Below, piece after piece: positions 47,509-55,585 of a stretch of DNA of 64,000 nt. The DNA is from Pseudohongiella spirulinae (GTDB lineage Bacteria; Pseudomonadota; Gammaproteobacteria; Pseudomonadales; Pseudohongiellaceae), in the NCBI RefSeq assembly GCF_001444425.1, contig NZ_CP013189.1:1550001-1614000 (forward strand). Reading direction: 5' to 3'. How positions within the stretch are numbered: the first letter of the stretch is position 1; each line of letters begins with the position of its first letter. Under the pieces are notes generated by a model. That model was not told the DNA's origin and did not search any database. It saw only the letters and a program-made list of their open reading frames with translations. Position numbers and translations under genes: made by a program.

Positions 47509-47521
47509 CAGGAAGGCGCCC
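47492..47521. other. Long hairpin at the convergent mrp/mltD junction
   Basis: GGGCGC-G-CTTCCTG pairs with CAGGAAG-GCGCCC over the loop TAA, giving a 13-bp stem with one bulged G. The loop is the stop codon of the last antiporter gene. No U-tract follows on either strand, so it may protect a transcript end or aid Rho-dependent termination. Confidence 0.55.
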
Positions 47522-47549
47522 GATATGCCGTAAGCGCGGGATTAGCTGA

Positions 47550-49169
47550 TTATTGATTAAGATACAGCCGCAGTTCCTGGCCAGGATGGATGAGCGCATT
47601 GCGGCGTATGTTATTCCACTGAAGGATCTGATCGACGCTGATGCCGTGGCTGCGGGCAATTCTGACCAGGGTATCACCGGATCTCACTTCGTAGCGGGTG
47701 ACCTGCATGTCAGGATTCTGGCTGCTGCGTATATTGGTGGATGCAGTCAGCGCAGGGTCCTGCAACATCAAACGCTGACCCGGCTGCAGGATGGCTTCAG
47801 AGCTCAGTTGATTCCAATTGATCAGTTCCGCTACCGTCAGCCGATAGCGATTAGCAATTCCCCAGAGACTATCGCCGCTTCTTACTGTGTAAATACCGGC
47901 CGGGATGGGGCTTTGATTATCGGCTGCCAGCTGTATCGACGGCAGCAGGTCGCCCTCACGATAGGCGCGAGGAATGAGCAGTGAGTCGCCTGCACGAATC
48001 CGGCTGCCGGAAATATTATTGACCTGCTGCAGGGCACCGACCGTCGTGCGATAGTTGCGGGCGATGGCTATCAAGGTGTCACCCGGCTTGATTTGATAGC
48101 GATCCCAGGTAATCTGCTGGTCTCCAAGATCCTCTAGCCGGCTTTCAAAGAGTTCCTGTCTGTCGATTGGCAGGTTCACGATGTGAGGCCCGTCAGGATG
48201 TGTTGCCCATTGGAGATAGCCTGGATTTAACTGATAGAAGACCTCCGGCTCCAGGTCAGCCAATTGTGCTGCCAGTGTCAGATCAATCTGATTTCCTACA
48301 TCTACCCGCGCCAGCCAGGGTTCATCCGGCACCGGGCTGAGAGTCAGACCATACTTGAGCGGGTCAGCCATCACATACGATAAACCCAGTAACCTGGGTA
48401 CATGTCGCCGAGTCTCCCGGGGCAATGCCAATGACCAGAAGTCACTGTTCTGACCACGTTGCTGATTACGGCTGAGCGCTCTGGATACGTTGCCCTGACC
48501 GGCGTTATAGGCCGCCAGGGCCAACAGCCAATCCTGATCAAACTGTTGATACAGTCGTTCAAGGTAATCAAGTGCTGCAGAGGTTGATGCAATCGGGTCA
48601 TGACGGCCGTCATACCACCAGTCTCGTTTTAAGCCCATGCTGCGGGCGGTAGGGGCCATAAATTGCCAGAGTCCAGCCGCGTTAGCCCTGGATCTTGCTT
48701 CCGGCCGGAAAGCGCTTTCCACGACAGGCAGCAGCGCCAGTTCCATTGGCAAACCGCGACGCTCAATCTCGTCTGTAATTTCAAATATAAACGGGGTAGC
48801 TCGTTCGCTGACCTCTGTTAAATAGTCCGGGTTTTCGACAAACCAGTCGATTGCTTCCTGAATATCATCGTTGTAGTGACGGTGGTAAAACTGCATACCC
48901 TCGCTGATTCTGGACCAGATGCTGTCACGGAAGGCAATTTCAGCCTCTGACAAGGGGGTTGCCTGTTCAGCTGTTGGTAGTGGCCGGTTGATGTCCCGGC
49001 GTCTGGTCTGGTTTGCAGTGCTTGTCTGATTGCGGGCTTCGCTGAGGGAGCCTGGCTCTTCCGGAATTTCATCCTGAAGGGTGGAGCAGGCATTAATCAG
49101 AAGTGTAAAACTGATCAGAGCGGCCAATCGCCGGCGACGGAAACGGGGTTTATGTAAAACTGATATCAT
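47550..49169 (-). CDS. mltD: Membrane-bound lytic murein transglycosylase D
   Basis: This 539-residue predicted lipoprotein has a signal ending INAC (Cys28; Asn at -2 is atypical). The SLT catalytic domain at about 105-260 has its Glu in PVVESAFRPEARSRANAAG, followed by LWQFMAPTARSMGL and ALAAYNAGQGNVSRAL. Three C-terminal LysM repeats follow (IKPGDTLIAIARNYRTTVGA; VRSGDSLWGIANRYRLTVAE; VRSGDTLVRIARSHGISVDQ). It cleaves glycan strands to anhydro-muropeptides. E. coli MltD has two LysM repeats (452 residues); this one has three. It is downstream of gloB, as in Pseudomonas. Confidence 0.95.
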   Translation of the reverse strand: MISVLHKPRFRRRRLAALISFTLLINACSTLQDEIPEEPGSLSEARNQTSTANQTRRRDINRPLPTAEQATPLSEAEIAFRDSIWSRISEGMQFYHRHYNDDIQEAIDWFVENPDYLTEVSERATPFIFEITDEIERRGLPMELALLPVVESAFRPEARSRANAAGLWQFMAPTARSMGLKRDWWYDGRHDPIASTSAALDYLERLYQQFDQDWLLALAAYNAGQGNVSRALSRNQQRGQNSDFWSLALPRETRRHVPRLLGLSYVMADPLKYGLTLSPVPDEPWLARVDVGNQIDLTLAAQLADLEPEVFYQLNPGYLQWATHPDGPHIVNLPIDRQELFESRLEDLGDQQITWDRYQIKPGDTLIAIARNYRTTVGALQQVNNISGSRIRAGDSLLIPRAYREGDLLPSIQLAADNQSPIPAGIYTVRSGDSLWGIANRYRLTVAELINWNQLSSEAILQPGQRLMLQDPALTASTNIRSSQNPDMQVTRYEVRSGDTLVRIARSHGISVDQILQWNNIRRNALIHPGQELRLYLNQ

Positions 49170-49201
49170 TTAACGGCTTGTTCCTGTTTTATAACGGCGA
49201 C

Positions 49202-50005
49202 TCAAACGCTGTCTTTCCAGTTCCGTAGCGCAGCAAAAACCTGCTGGTCGCTGTGACTTACGGAAAGTTTGTTATTGGCGGCCAGGTGATTGCCCAAACT
49301 TTCAATGTGACAACGTAAAAACGGATTGGTTCGCAGCTCAAGGTCAATGTTTGATGGCAGGGTTGGCTCATCTCGTTGCCGTTTGGCCGATTCATTTTTA
49401 ACGCGCTCAGTAATGGCATTGTTGCCGGGCTCCGCCATCGCTGCAAAGCGCAAGTTGTTCAATGTATATTCGTGAGCGCAATATATTAAGGTATCTTTGG
49501 GTAGTCTGGCGAGTTTTTGCAGTGATTGATACATCATCTCTGCGTTACCCTCGAATATCCGACCGCAACCAGCAGCGAACAGAGTGTCCCCACAAAACAG
49601 CATGGGCTGTGCGGTGGCTGCATCGGGGGTTGTAGGAGTTGGTGCGGCGTAAAATGCAATGTGGTCCAGCGTATGACCAGGAACCTCCAACACTCGCATA
49701 CGCAAGGAACCAAGAACTACTATTTCGTCATTCTCTCCCAGCGGATGCTGAATTCCGGCAATGTGATCACCCTGTGGGCCAAACGCTTCAGCGTCATAAT
49801 CCGTAAGCAGTGCCTTCAAACCGCCGGTGTGATCAGGGTGATGATGGGTGATCAGAATCGTGCTCAGCCCAAGTGAGTGCTGTTGCAGAAAATCGCGAAC
49901 CGGTGCTGCATCACCTGGATCAACAACTACACACTGAGTGCCATCATGGATGGCCCATATATAATTGTCGTTAAATGCCGGTATGGGATAAACGCTTAAA
50001 GTCAT
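49202..50005 (-). CDS. gloB: Hydroxyacylglutathione hydrolase (glyoxalase II)
   Basis: This 267-residue metallo-beta-lactamase-fold enzyme hydrolyses S-lactoylglutathione. The metal-binding THHHPDHTGG is present, with further ligands in CGDTLFAAGCGR and CAHEYTLNNLRFA. The ATG at 50005 has GGAGG 6 bases upstream and gives MTLSVYPIPAFNDNYIW, the usual start; the frame is open to 50023. It is divergent from the methyltransferase gene. Confidence 0.96.
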   Translation of the reverse strand: MTLSVYPIPAFNDNYIWAIHDGTQCVVVDPGDAAPVRDFLQQHSLGLSTILITHHHPDHTGGLKALLTDYDAEAFGPQGDHIAGIQHPLGENDEIVVLGSLRMRVLEVPGHTLDHIAFYAAPTPTTPDAATAQPMLFCGDTLFAAGCGRIFEGNAEMMYQSLQKLARLPKDTLIYCAHEYTLNNLRFAAMAEPGNNAITERVKNESAKRQRDEPTLPSNIDLELRTNPFLRCHIESLGNHLAANNKLSVSHSDQQVFAALRNWKDSV

Positions 50006-50099
50006 AGTCTGCCTCCGATACAATTAACCTGAATGATAACAGATCCGCTTTGGTCCCGAGCCGGGTGGGTGCTAGAATCCCTGGATCAAGGAATCTCAA

Positions 50100-50933
50100 A
50101 TGACGAATAGATCTGATCGCCGTGCCGCGCTGCCAGATGCGGCAGCGTTGGAACCAGCTCTCACCGAGTGGCTGAGTTCGCCGCTGGGCAGCGCCCTGCT
50201 TGAGGCCGAGCGGCGCTCATTGTCGCCCGTGCTCAGCAGAGTATTTGGCTATCACGTTCTGCAATTGAGCTGTGCCCCGGACGTCGACATGCTGGGCGAC
50301 TGTCTGGTCGCTCATAAAATCAAATTTGCCCCCGTTTGGCGCCCCGAGCGTCGTCATGCTGTTGCCAGCATCGAAGCCTTGCCCCTGGAGACAGACAGTA
50401 TTGACGCAGTACTTGTGCATCATGCGCTGGACTATACCCAGGACAGTCACCGCTTGTTGCGCGAAGCGACGCGCGTACTGAGACCGGGCGGTCGACTGTT
50501 GATAGTGGGGTTTAATCCACTGAGTTTATGGGGCCTGGCCCGTTTGATACGTTGGCGTCCAACAACCCCCTGGAATGCCAGGTTTCTGTCACGCAGGCGT
50601 CTGGCCGATTGGCTGAGCCTGCTGGACTTCCACATTGACTCCGTGAGTTATGGTGGATTTCTGCCCCCGCTTAAACACCCACGGTTACTGGCCCGGGCGC
50701 ATGATATTGAACGTTGGCTTGATCGCCTGGGTAATCCCACAGGCGCGTTTTACCTGGTAGTTGCCAGCAAGCAGCGTACGCCTCTTATCCCGGTTACGCC
50801 GCGCTGGCGCAAATTGCGGCGCCCGACACTGGGTGTGTCATTGGTAGATACAGCGCGCGTTCAGCCAGTCAGGGAAAGCCGTGTGTTGCCGTTTCGGCCC
50901 AGAACAGAGCCTGGCGAGAACAATTCCAAATAA
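50100..50933 (+). CDS. SAM-dependent methyltransferase (YafS-like)
   Basis: This 277-residue protein has a class I methyltransferase fold. The N-terminal SAM loop is degenerate, but VLVHHALDYTQDSHRLLREA and RVLRPGGRLLIVGFNPLSLWG are clear. The gloB-yafS-rnhA-dnaQ context is conserved, supporting orthology with YafS, whose substrate is unknown to me. AAGGA lies 8 bases before the ATG. The basic, Pro/Arg-rich C-terminus (after about residue 225) looks disordered. Confidence 0.82.
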   Translation: MTNRSDRRAALPDAAALEPALTEWLSSPLGSALLEAERRSLSPVLSRVFGYHVLQLSCAPDVDMLGDCLVAHKIKFAPVWRPERRHAVASIEALPLETDSIDAVLVHHALDYTQDSHRLLREATRVLRPGGRLLIVGFNPLSLWGLARLIRWRPTTPWNARFLSRRRLADWLSLLDFHIDSVSYGGFLPPLKHPRLLARAHDIERWLDRLGNPTGAFYLVVASKQRTPLIPVTPRWRKLRRPTLGVSLVDTARVQPVRESRVLPFRPRTEPGENNSK

Positions 50934-50951
50934 ATAATCAAGGTTAGTATT

Positions 50952-51404
50952 TTGCAGGATGTAATTGAAATATATACAGATGGAGCCTGCAGGGGTAATC
51001 CTGGACCCGGTGGATGGGGTGCTGTGCTTCGTTACAAAGGCTCTGAAAAGCGACTTTATGGTGGTGAGCTGGCAACAACGAATAACCGTATGGAACTTAC
51101 TGCGGTAATTAAGGCGCTGCAGGCACTTAAACGTGATGATTGTGAGGTTCAACTTTACAGCGATTCGCGCTACGTGCTGAACGGCATCAGTGAGTGGATG
51201 AGCGACTGGAAGCGGCGTGGCTGGAAGACGGCAGCAAAAAAGCCGGTACTTAATCAGGATCTATGGCAGGTGCTTGATGAGTTGAGTCAGCAGCACAGGA
51301 TTAGCTGGCACTGGGTCAAAGGACACAGCGGACATCCTTTGAATGAGCTGGCTGATCAACTGGCGAATCAGGGTATTGATGAATCAAGCGGAGCGATGAA
51401 CTAA
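50952..51404 (+). CDS. rnhA: Ribonuclease HI
   Basis: This 150-residue enzyme degrades the RNA strand of RNA-DNA hybrids. Catalytic residues are Asp in [17 protein letters not shown], Glu in [14 protein letters not shown], Asp in [12 protein letters not shown], and the late Asp in NELADQLA, with [13 protein letters not shown] start is supported by AAGG 8 bases upstream and by length. It overlaps dnaQ by one base on the same strand. Confidence 0.96.
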   Translation: MQDVIEIYTDGACRGNPGPGGWGAVLRYKGSEKRLYGGELATTNNRMELTAVIKALQALKRDDCEVQLYSDSRYVLNGISEWMSDWKRRGWKTAAKKPVLNQDLWQVLDELSQQHRISWHWVKGHSGHPLNELADQLANQGIDESSGAMN

Positions 51405-52120
51405 TGCGTCAGATTGTATTGGATACTGAAACGACAGGCCTGGAAGCCTCCCAGGGACATCGTATTATCGAAATCGGTTGTGTTGAGCTGGAAAATCGTC
51501 GTTTGACTGGCAGGCACTATCATCAGTATATCAGGCCGGATCGGGAGATCGACGAAGGGGCGCAGCAGGTGCATGGTATCAGCAATGAGTTTCTGGCTGA
51601 TAAACCAGACTTTGCCGGTATTGCTGACGAATTTCTGGCTTTTGTGTCCGGTGCCGAATTGCTGATTCACAACGCGGCGTTTGATATCGGTTTTCTGGAT
51701 GCAGAGCTGGAGCGTTTGGGCAGTACATACGGGAGCATGTCAGACTATTGCCAGGTTACTGACACCCTGGCACTGGCTCGACGCAAACATCCTGGTCAAC
51801 GAAACAGTCTTGACGCACTCTGCAAGCGCTACGAGGTTGATAACTCGCACCGCGAACTGCACGGGGCACTGCTGGACTCTGAAATTCTGGCCGATGTTTA
51901 TCTGCTGTTAACTGGTGGTCAAACCGACCTGGGTCTCGGCGCCGATGAGAGTTCTGCACATGGAGAGAGGTTGACGACGCAACGGGTAAATCGTGACGGG
52001 GTGCAGTTGTTTATCTCCCGGGTCAGCGCTGAAGAGGAACTGGCTCACAAAAAATTACTCGAGCGGATTAACAAGAGCAGCGGCGGAGGCTGTCTCTGGT
52101 TGCAAGAGCCCACCGCTTGA
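51404..52120 (+). CDS. dnaQ: DNA polymerase III epsilon subunit (proofreading exonuclease)
   Basis: This 238-residue DEDDh exonuclease has ExoI LDTETTGLEASQGHRIIEIG, ExoII HNAAFDIGFLDAEL and ExoIII HRELHGALLDSEILADVYL. The C-terminal tail ending RINKSSGGGCLWLQEP contains the polymerase-binding region. Length is close to that of E. coli (243). It is co-transcribed with rnhA and coupled to nudC by overlap. Confidence 0.96.
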   Translation: MRQIVLDTETTGLEASQGHRIIEIGCVELENRRLTGRHYHQYIRPDREIDEGAQQVHGISNEFLADKPDFAGIADEFLAFVSGAELLIHNAAFDIGFLDAELERLGSTYGSMSDYCQVTDTLALARRKHPGQRNSLDALCKRYEVDNSHRELHGALLDSEILADVYLLLTGGQTDLGLGADESSAHGERLTTQRVNRDGVQLFISRVSAEEELAHKKLLERINKSSGGGCLWLQEPTA

Positions 52121-52905
52121 TGCCAGCTGCTGTTATCCTTCTATATCAAGGCAAAGTGATACTTAACGGGCAGCAGTTTTTATGGCCCGCTGATATCTGC
52201 CAAACCAGGCAACTGGACGTGGAGTCTGTTCTGCCTGTGGATGGTGTATTCGGACACGACGACGCATGCCAGTTGGTTCAGCTTGAATCACTTTGCAACC
52301 TTGATGGTGCAGAGCCAATTTCAGTCCGGAACTTCCTGTTGGATAATGGCTTCGAAGCATTCTCCCTGCTGGGCAGAGCCAGCCAGCTTAGTCATTGGTA
52401 TATGACACATCGGTATTGTGGGGCCTGTGGCGCCGCCACCACCATTGCGGAGTCCGGACGGTTTCTGAGCTGTGCAGACTGTGGCCGTGAGTATTATCCG
52501 CGTATAAATCCCTGCATTATTGTTCTGGTAACCAGGGGAGAGCAGGTTCTGTTGGCCCGAAGCAGTCGCCCGGGTGCGGATTTTTACAGTTGTCTGGCGG
52601 GTTTCATTGAGCCGGGCGAAAGTGCCGAGGAAGCGGTGGCCCGCGAAGTTTATGAAGAGGTGGGTATCCGGATACATAATATCCGCTACGTGCGCAGCCA
52701 GCCCTGGCCATTTCCCTCTCAGCTGATGCTGGCTTATTATGCAGACTACCTGGACGGAGAGATCACACCTTGTCCGGAAGAATTATCCGATGCGGCTTGG
52801 TTTTCAGTCGATCATCTGCCCCGGATTCCCTCGGCAGCCATCAGCGTGGCGGGGCAGCTAATCGAGCAATTTGTACAGCGAATAAATGCGATTAAAGGAG
52901 ATTAG
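52120..52905 (+). CDS. nudC: NAD-capped RNA hydrolase / NADH pyrophosphatase NudC
   Basis: This 261-residue protein removes NAD caps from RNA and cleaves NADH. A zinc ribbon (YCGACGAATTIAESGRFLSC followed by ADCGREYYPR) precedes the Nudix box GFIEPGESAEEAVAREVYEE at about 164-183 and the family-specific SQPWPFPSQLM. The ATG overlaps the dnaQ TGA; a TTG three bases earlier is also in frame. Confidence 0.94.
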   Translation: MPAAVILLYQGKVILNGQQFLWPADICQTRQLDVESVLPVDGVFGHDDACQLVQLESLCNLDGAEPISVRNFLLDNGFEAFSLLGRASQLSHWYMTHRYCGACGAATTIAESGRFLSCADCGREYYPRINPCIIVLVTRGEQVLLARSSRPGADFYSCLAGFIEPGESAEEAVAREVYEEVGIRIHNIRYVRSQPWPFPSQLMLAYYADYLDGEITPCPEELSDAAWFSVDHLPRIPSAAISVAGQLIEQFVQRINAIKGD

Positions 52906-52908
52906 GCA

Positions 52909-53958
52909 TTGGAATATTTGATTGACTATTTGATGTTTCTGGCACGGGCAGTGACTATAGTTGTTGCGGTCTTTGCAGTAGTCACGCTTATCGTTGCGGC
53001 AGGTCAGCGAAGCAAGCGCAGCATGCAGCGCGGCACTCTCAGTGTTGTGCACCTTAATAAAGAAATTGAGTCCCTCAAGGAGTCTTTGCAACGAACTGTG
53101 CTCGACAAAACTGCCTTTAAAAAGTTACTCAAACAACATAAAAAACAGGAAAAAGCAGAAGCCAGACAACATAAACAGAACAGCAGCGCTGAAGAATCGC
53201 GCCGCCGCCGGGTTTATGTGCTGAGTTTTGATGGTGACATGGAAGCCAGTGGACTGGATTCGCTACGAGAGGAGATTACGGCTGTGCTGACCATGGCAGA
53301 GCCACAGGATGAGGTCATGTTGCGACTGGAAAGTCCGGGCGGGATGGTGCATGCCTATGGACTTGCGGCCTCTCAGTTACTAAGGATTAAACAGAAGGAT
53401 ATTCCGCTGTCTGTCTGTGTCGATAAGGTGGCGGCCAGTGGTGGTTACATGATGGCCTGTGTTGCAGACCGGGTGATGGCGGCACCTTTTGCGATTCTCG
53501 GTTCCATCGGGGTGCTGGTGCAGATGCCTAATGTGCATCGCTTGCTGAAAAAGAACGATGTGGACTTCGAAATGATCACCGCCGGAGAATACAAGCGCAC
53601 GCTGACACCCTTTACAGAAGTCACTGAAAAGGGGCGTGATAAGGTCCGGCAGGATGTTGAGGACATGCATGGACTATTCAAAGACTGGGTTAAAAAGTAC
53701 CGCCCGGTTGTTGATATTGATGAAATAGCAACCGGAGAAACCTGGGTTGGACTGCAAGCTCAGGACCGGAATATGGTGGATATGATCGGCACCAGTGATG
53801 ACTACATTGTCCAGGCCTGTGACCAGGCTGATGTCTATGAAGTCACCTATGAAATACGCATTCCTCTGGGCGAGAAAATCGGTGCCAGCCTGCATCATGC
53901 GATGGATAAAACATTACTGCGCTGGTGGCAAAGAGCGCGCACACCTGAACAATTCTAG
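52909..53958 (+). CDS. sohB: Probable inner-membrane protease SohB (S49 family)
   Basis: This 349-residue protein begins with a membrane segment (about 8-31), then the basic coiled-coil SohB N-terminal domain. The S49 peptidase core has its nucleophile Ser in KVAASGGYMMACVADRV and its Lys in AGEYKRTLTPF. The TTG start has AAAGGAG 8 bases upstream. Length equals that of E. coli SohB (349). It is three bases after nudC. Confidence 0.94.
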   Translation: MEYLIDYLMFLARAVTIVVAVFAVVTLIVAAGQRSKRSMQRGTLSVVHLNKEIESLKESLQRTVLDKTAFKKLLKQHKKQEKAEARQHKQNSSAEESRRRRVYVLSFDGDMEASGLDSLREEITAVLTMAEPQDEVMLRLESPGGMVHAYGLAASQLLRIKQKDIPLSVCVDKVAASGGYMMACVADRVMAAPFAILGSIGVLVQMPNVHRLLKKNDVDFEMITAGEYKRTLTPFTEVTEKGRDKVRQDVEDMHGLFKDWVKKYRPVVDIDEIATGETWVGLQAQDRNMVDMIGTSDDYIVQACDQADVYEVTYEIRIPLGEKIGASLHHAMDKTLLRWWQRARTPEQF

Positions 53959-53982
53959 GCACCTATCAAGTAAGGATTTAAC

Positions 53983-55002
53983 ATGGAACTGGATCAACAG
54001 GACTTTCGGGCATTGAGAGTTAGTGAACAGACGTCGGATCAAGGCAAAGCTACTTACAGTTCGCAGCTGGTCACTCGCAAGGTGGCCGAGTTGCCCGAGG
54101 GAGAAGTGCTCATCAGAGTGGCTTATTCTTCATTGAATTACAAAGATGCTTTGTCTGCCCGGGGCAACAAGGGGGTGACTCGACAGTATCCGCATACGCC
54201 AGGTATTGACGCAGCCGGCATCGTCGCAGAATCTCTGGATCCGGCCTTCCAGGCCGGTGATCAGGTAATTGTCATCGGTTATGACCTTGGTATGAATACC
54301 GATGGAGGATTTGGCCAGTTCATTCGTGTGCCGGCAAGCTGGATCGTCAAAAAACCGGCTGGATTGAGCCTTGAAGAAAGCATGATCATTGGCACGGCGG
54401 GCTTTACTGCTGCGCTATGCGTTGAAAAATTGCTGTTAAACGGTCTGCACCAAGATCAGGGCCCGGTCCTGGTGACCGGCGCCAGCGGTGGAGTTGGAAG
54501 CTTTGCGGTCGCCTTGTTGTCTCAGCTTGGGTTTCAGGTGACAGCAATGACTGGCTCAGAGTCTGCGCAGCAGTTTCTGAGAGAGCTGGGTGCAACTGAG
54601 CTTATTGGTCGCGAAAACTTTCAATCGGTCAATCCGAGACCCTTGCTGAAAGAACAGTGGGCAGGGGCGGTCGATGCCGTCGGCGGAGATATTCTGTTCA
54701 ACGTCGTCAAGTCATTACGCTACGGTGGCAGCGTGGCCTGTTGTGGCCTGGTTGCATCGCCGAATTTTGAGGCGTCGGTTTTCCCTTTTATCTTGCGTGG
54801 TGTGAATCTGTTGGGTGTCGATTCTGTCAATCTGCCGATTGAGCACAAGCGCCAGATGTGGAATAAACTGGCAGGCAACTGGAAACCGGCGCAATTACGA
54901 AGGCTCCACTCGAGTGTGAAGCTGGAAGATCTTTCTGATGCTCTTGATCAGGTGTTTCAGGGACGCTCAACAGGCCGGTTGGTATTGAGCCTGCACGACT
55001 GA
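53983..55002 (+). CDS. acuI: Acrylyl-CoA reductase (AcuI/YhdH family MDR oxidoreductase)
   Basis: This 339-residue zinc-free medium-chain oxidoreductase has SSLNYKDALSARGNKGVTRQ and the NADPH-binding VLVTGASGGVGSFAVALL. AYSSLNYKDAL and the TPGIDAAGIV motif place it in the YhdH/AcuI group, which reduces acryloyl-CoA to propionyl-CoA. AAGGA lies 6 bases before the ATG. No other DMSP gene is nearby, so the role may be general acrylate detoxification. Confidence 0.88.
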   Translation: MELDQQDFRALRVSEQTSDQGKATYSSQLVTRKVAELPEGEVLIRVAYSSLNYKDALSARGNKGVTRQYPHTPGIDAAGIVAESLDPAFQAGDQVIVIGYDLGMNTDGGFGQFIRVPASWIVKKPAGLSLEESMIIGTAGFTAALCVEKLLLNGLHQDQGPVLVTGASGGVGSFAVALLSQLGFQVTAMTGSESAQQFLRELGATELIGRENFQSVNPRPLLKEQWAGAVDAVGGDILFNVVKSLRYGGSVACCGLVASPNFEASVFPFILRGVNLLGVDSVNLPIEHKRQMWNKLAGNWKPAQLRRLHSSVKLEDLSDALDQVFQGRSTGRLVLSLHD

Positions 55003-55003
55003 T

Positions 55004-55045
55004 CAGACGCCTGATGTCGGATACAGCTATCAGGCGCGACGTCTG
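55004..55045. other. Hairpin between convergent acuI and DUF934 genes
   Basis: CGCCTGAT (55008-55015) pairs with ATCAGGCG (55029-55036) over a 13-base loop. An outer CAGACG/CGTCTG pair (55004-55009 and 55040-55045) offers an alternative. No U-tract follows on either strand, so a bidirectional terminator role is only possible. Confidence 0.4.
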
Positions 55046-55557
55046 AACAGGGGCAGCTCCTGCACGGAGCTGCTCTGATAAGCGTCCTTGAAATCATACA
55101 GGGCTCTTATCATATCTTCAGGGTTCTGATCTGGCCTTGGTGCCAGCACATTAAAGCCGCATCGCGTCAAGTAAAAAGCCTGATCGCGAAGAATGTCGCC
55201 GAATGCCATCACGTCACCCTGGTAGCGAAGATTTTGCCGCAGCGATCGGGCAAGGCTGTATCCACGCCCGTCACTGAACACCGGAAAATGCACGGCAATA
55301 ATGTCAATCCCGTTAATATCGACCTCGGGGGCGCTCAGCAGTGTGTCAGTTTTTTCATGACTGTCCAGCCACACTCCGGTCCGACCTGGACGGCTGCTGA
55401 TGAATCCCTGTTCTGCAAGCCAGCAGCATAGAGGCACGATAATATCCACACCCTCCAGCTCCGCCAGCGCATCAACGCCCAGTGACTCGTCCAGAATGCG
55501 CCATGGCTGTGGTAATTGTTGTGCGTCTTTGATAATCCAGTCTGCTGCAACTGTCAT
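55030..55557 (-). CDS. DUF934 protein, partner of sulfite reductase (CysH-region type)
   Basis: This 175-residue protein is read from the ATG at 55557 with AGGA upstream; the frame is open into the neighbouring reductase. GRGYSLARSLRQNLRYQGDV is the DUF934 signature, and the family is nearly always next to a ferredoxin-type sulfite reductase, as here (28 bases downstream). The biochemical role is not established; an accessory function in assimilatory sulfite reduction is inferred. Confidence 0.88.
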   Translation of the reverse strand: MTVAADWIIKDAQQLPQPWRILDESLGVDALAELEGVDIIVPLCCWLAEQGFISSRPGRTGVWLDSHEKTDTLLSAPEVDINGIDIIAVHFPVFSDGRGYSLARSLRQNLRYQGDVMAFGDILRDQAFYLTRCGFNVLAPRPDQNPEDMIRALYDFKDAYQSSSVQELPLFRRRA

Positions 55558-55585
55558 AGTTGATGTCCTGTCGCTCTGCTCATTG

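Noticed and set aside
53983-55002. acuI taken as evidence for DMSP breakdown
   Set aside because: No dddD, dddL, dmdA or related gene is in the window, and AcuI/YhdH is widespread in bacteria without DMSP metabolism.
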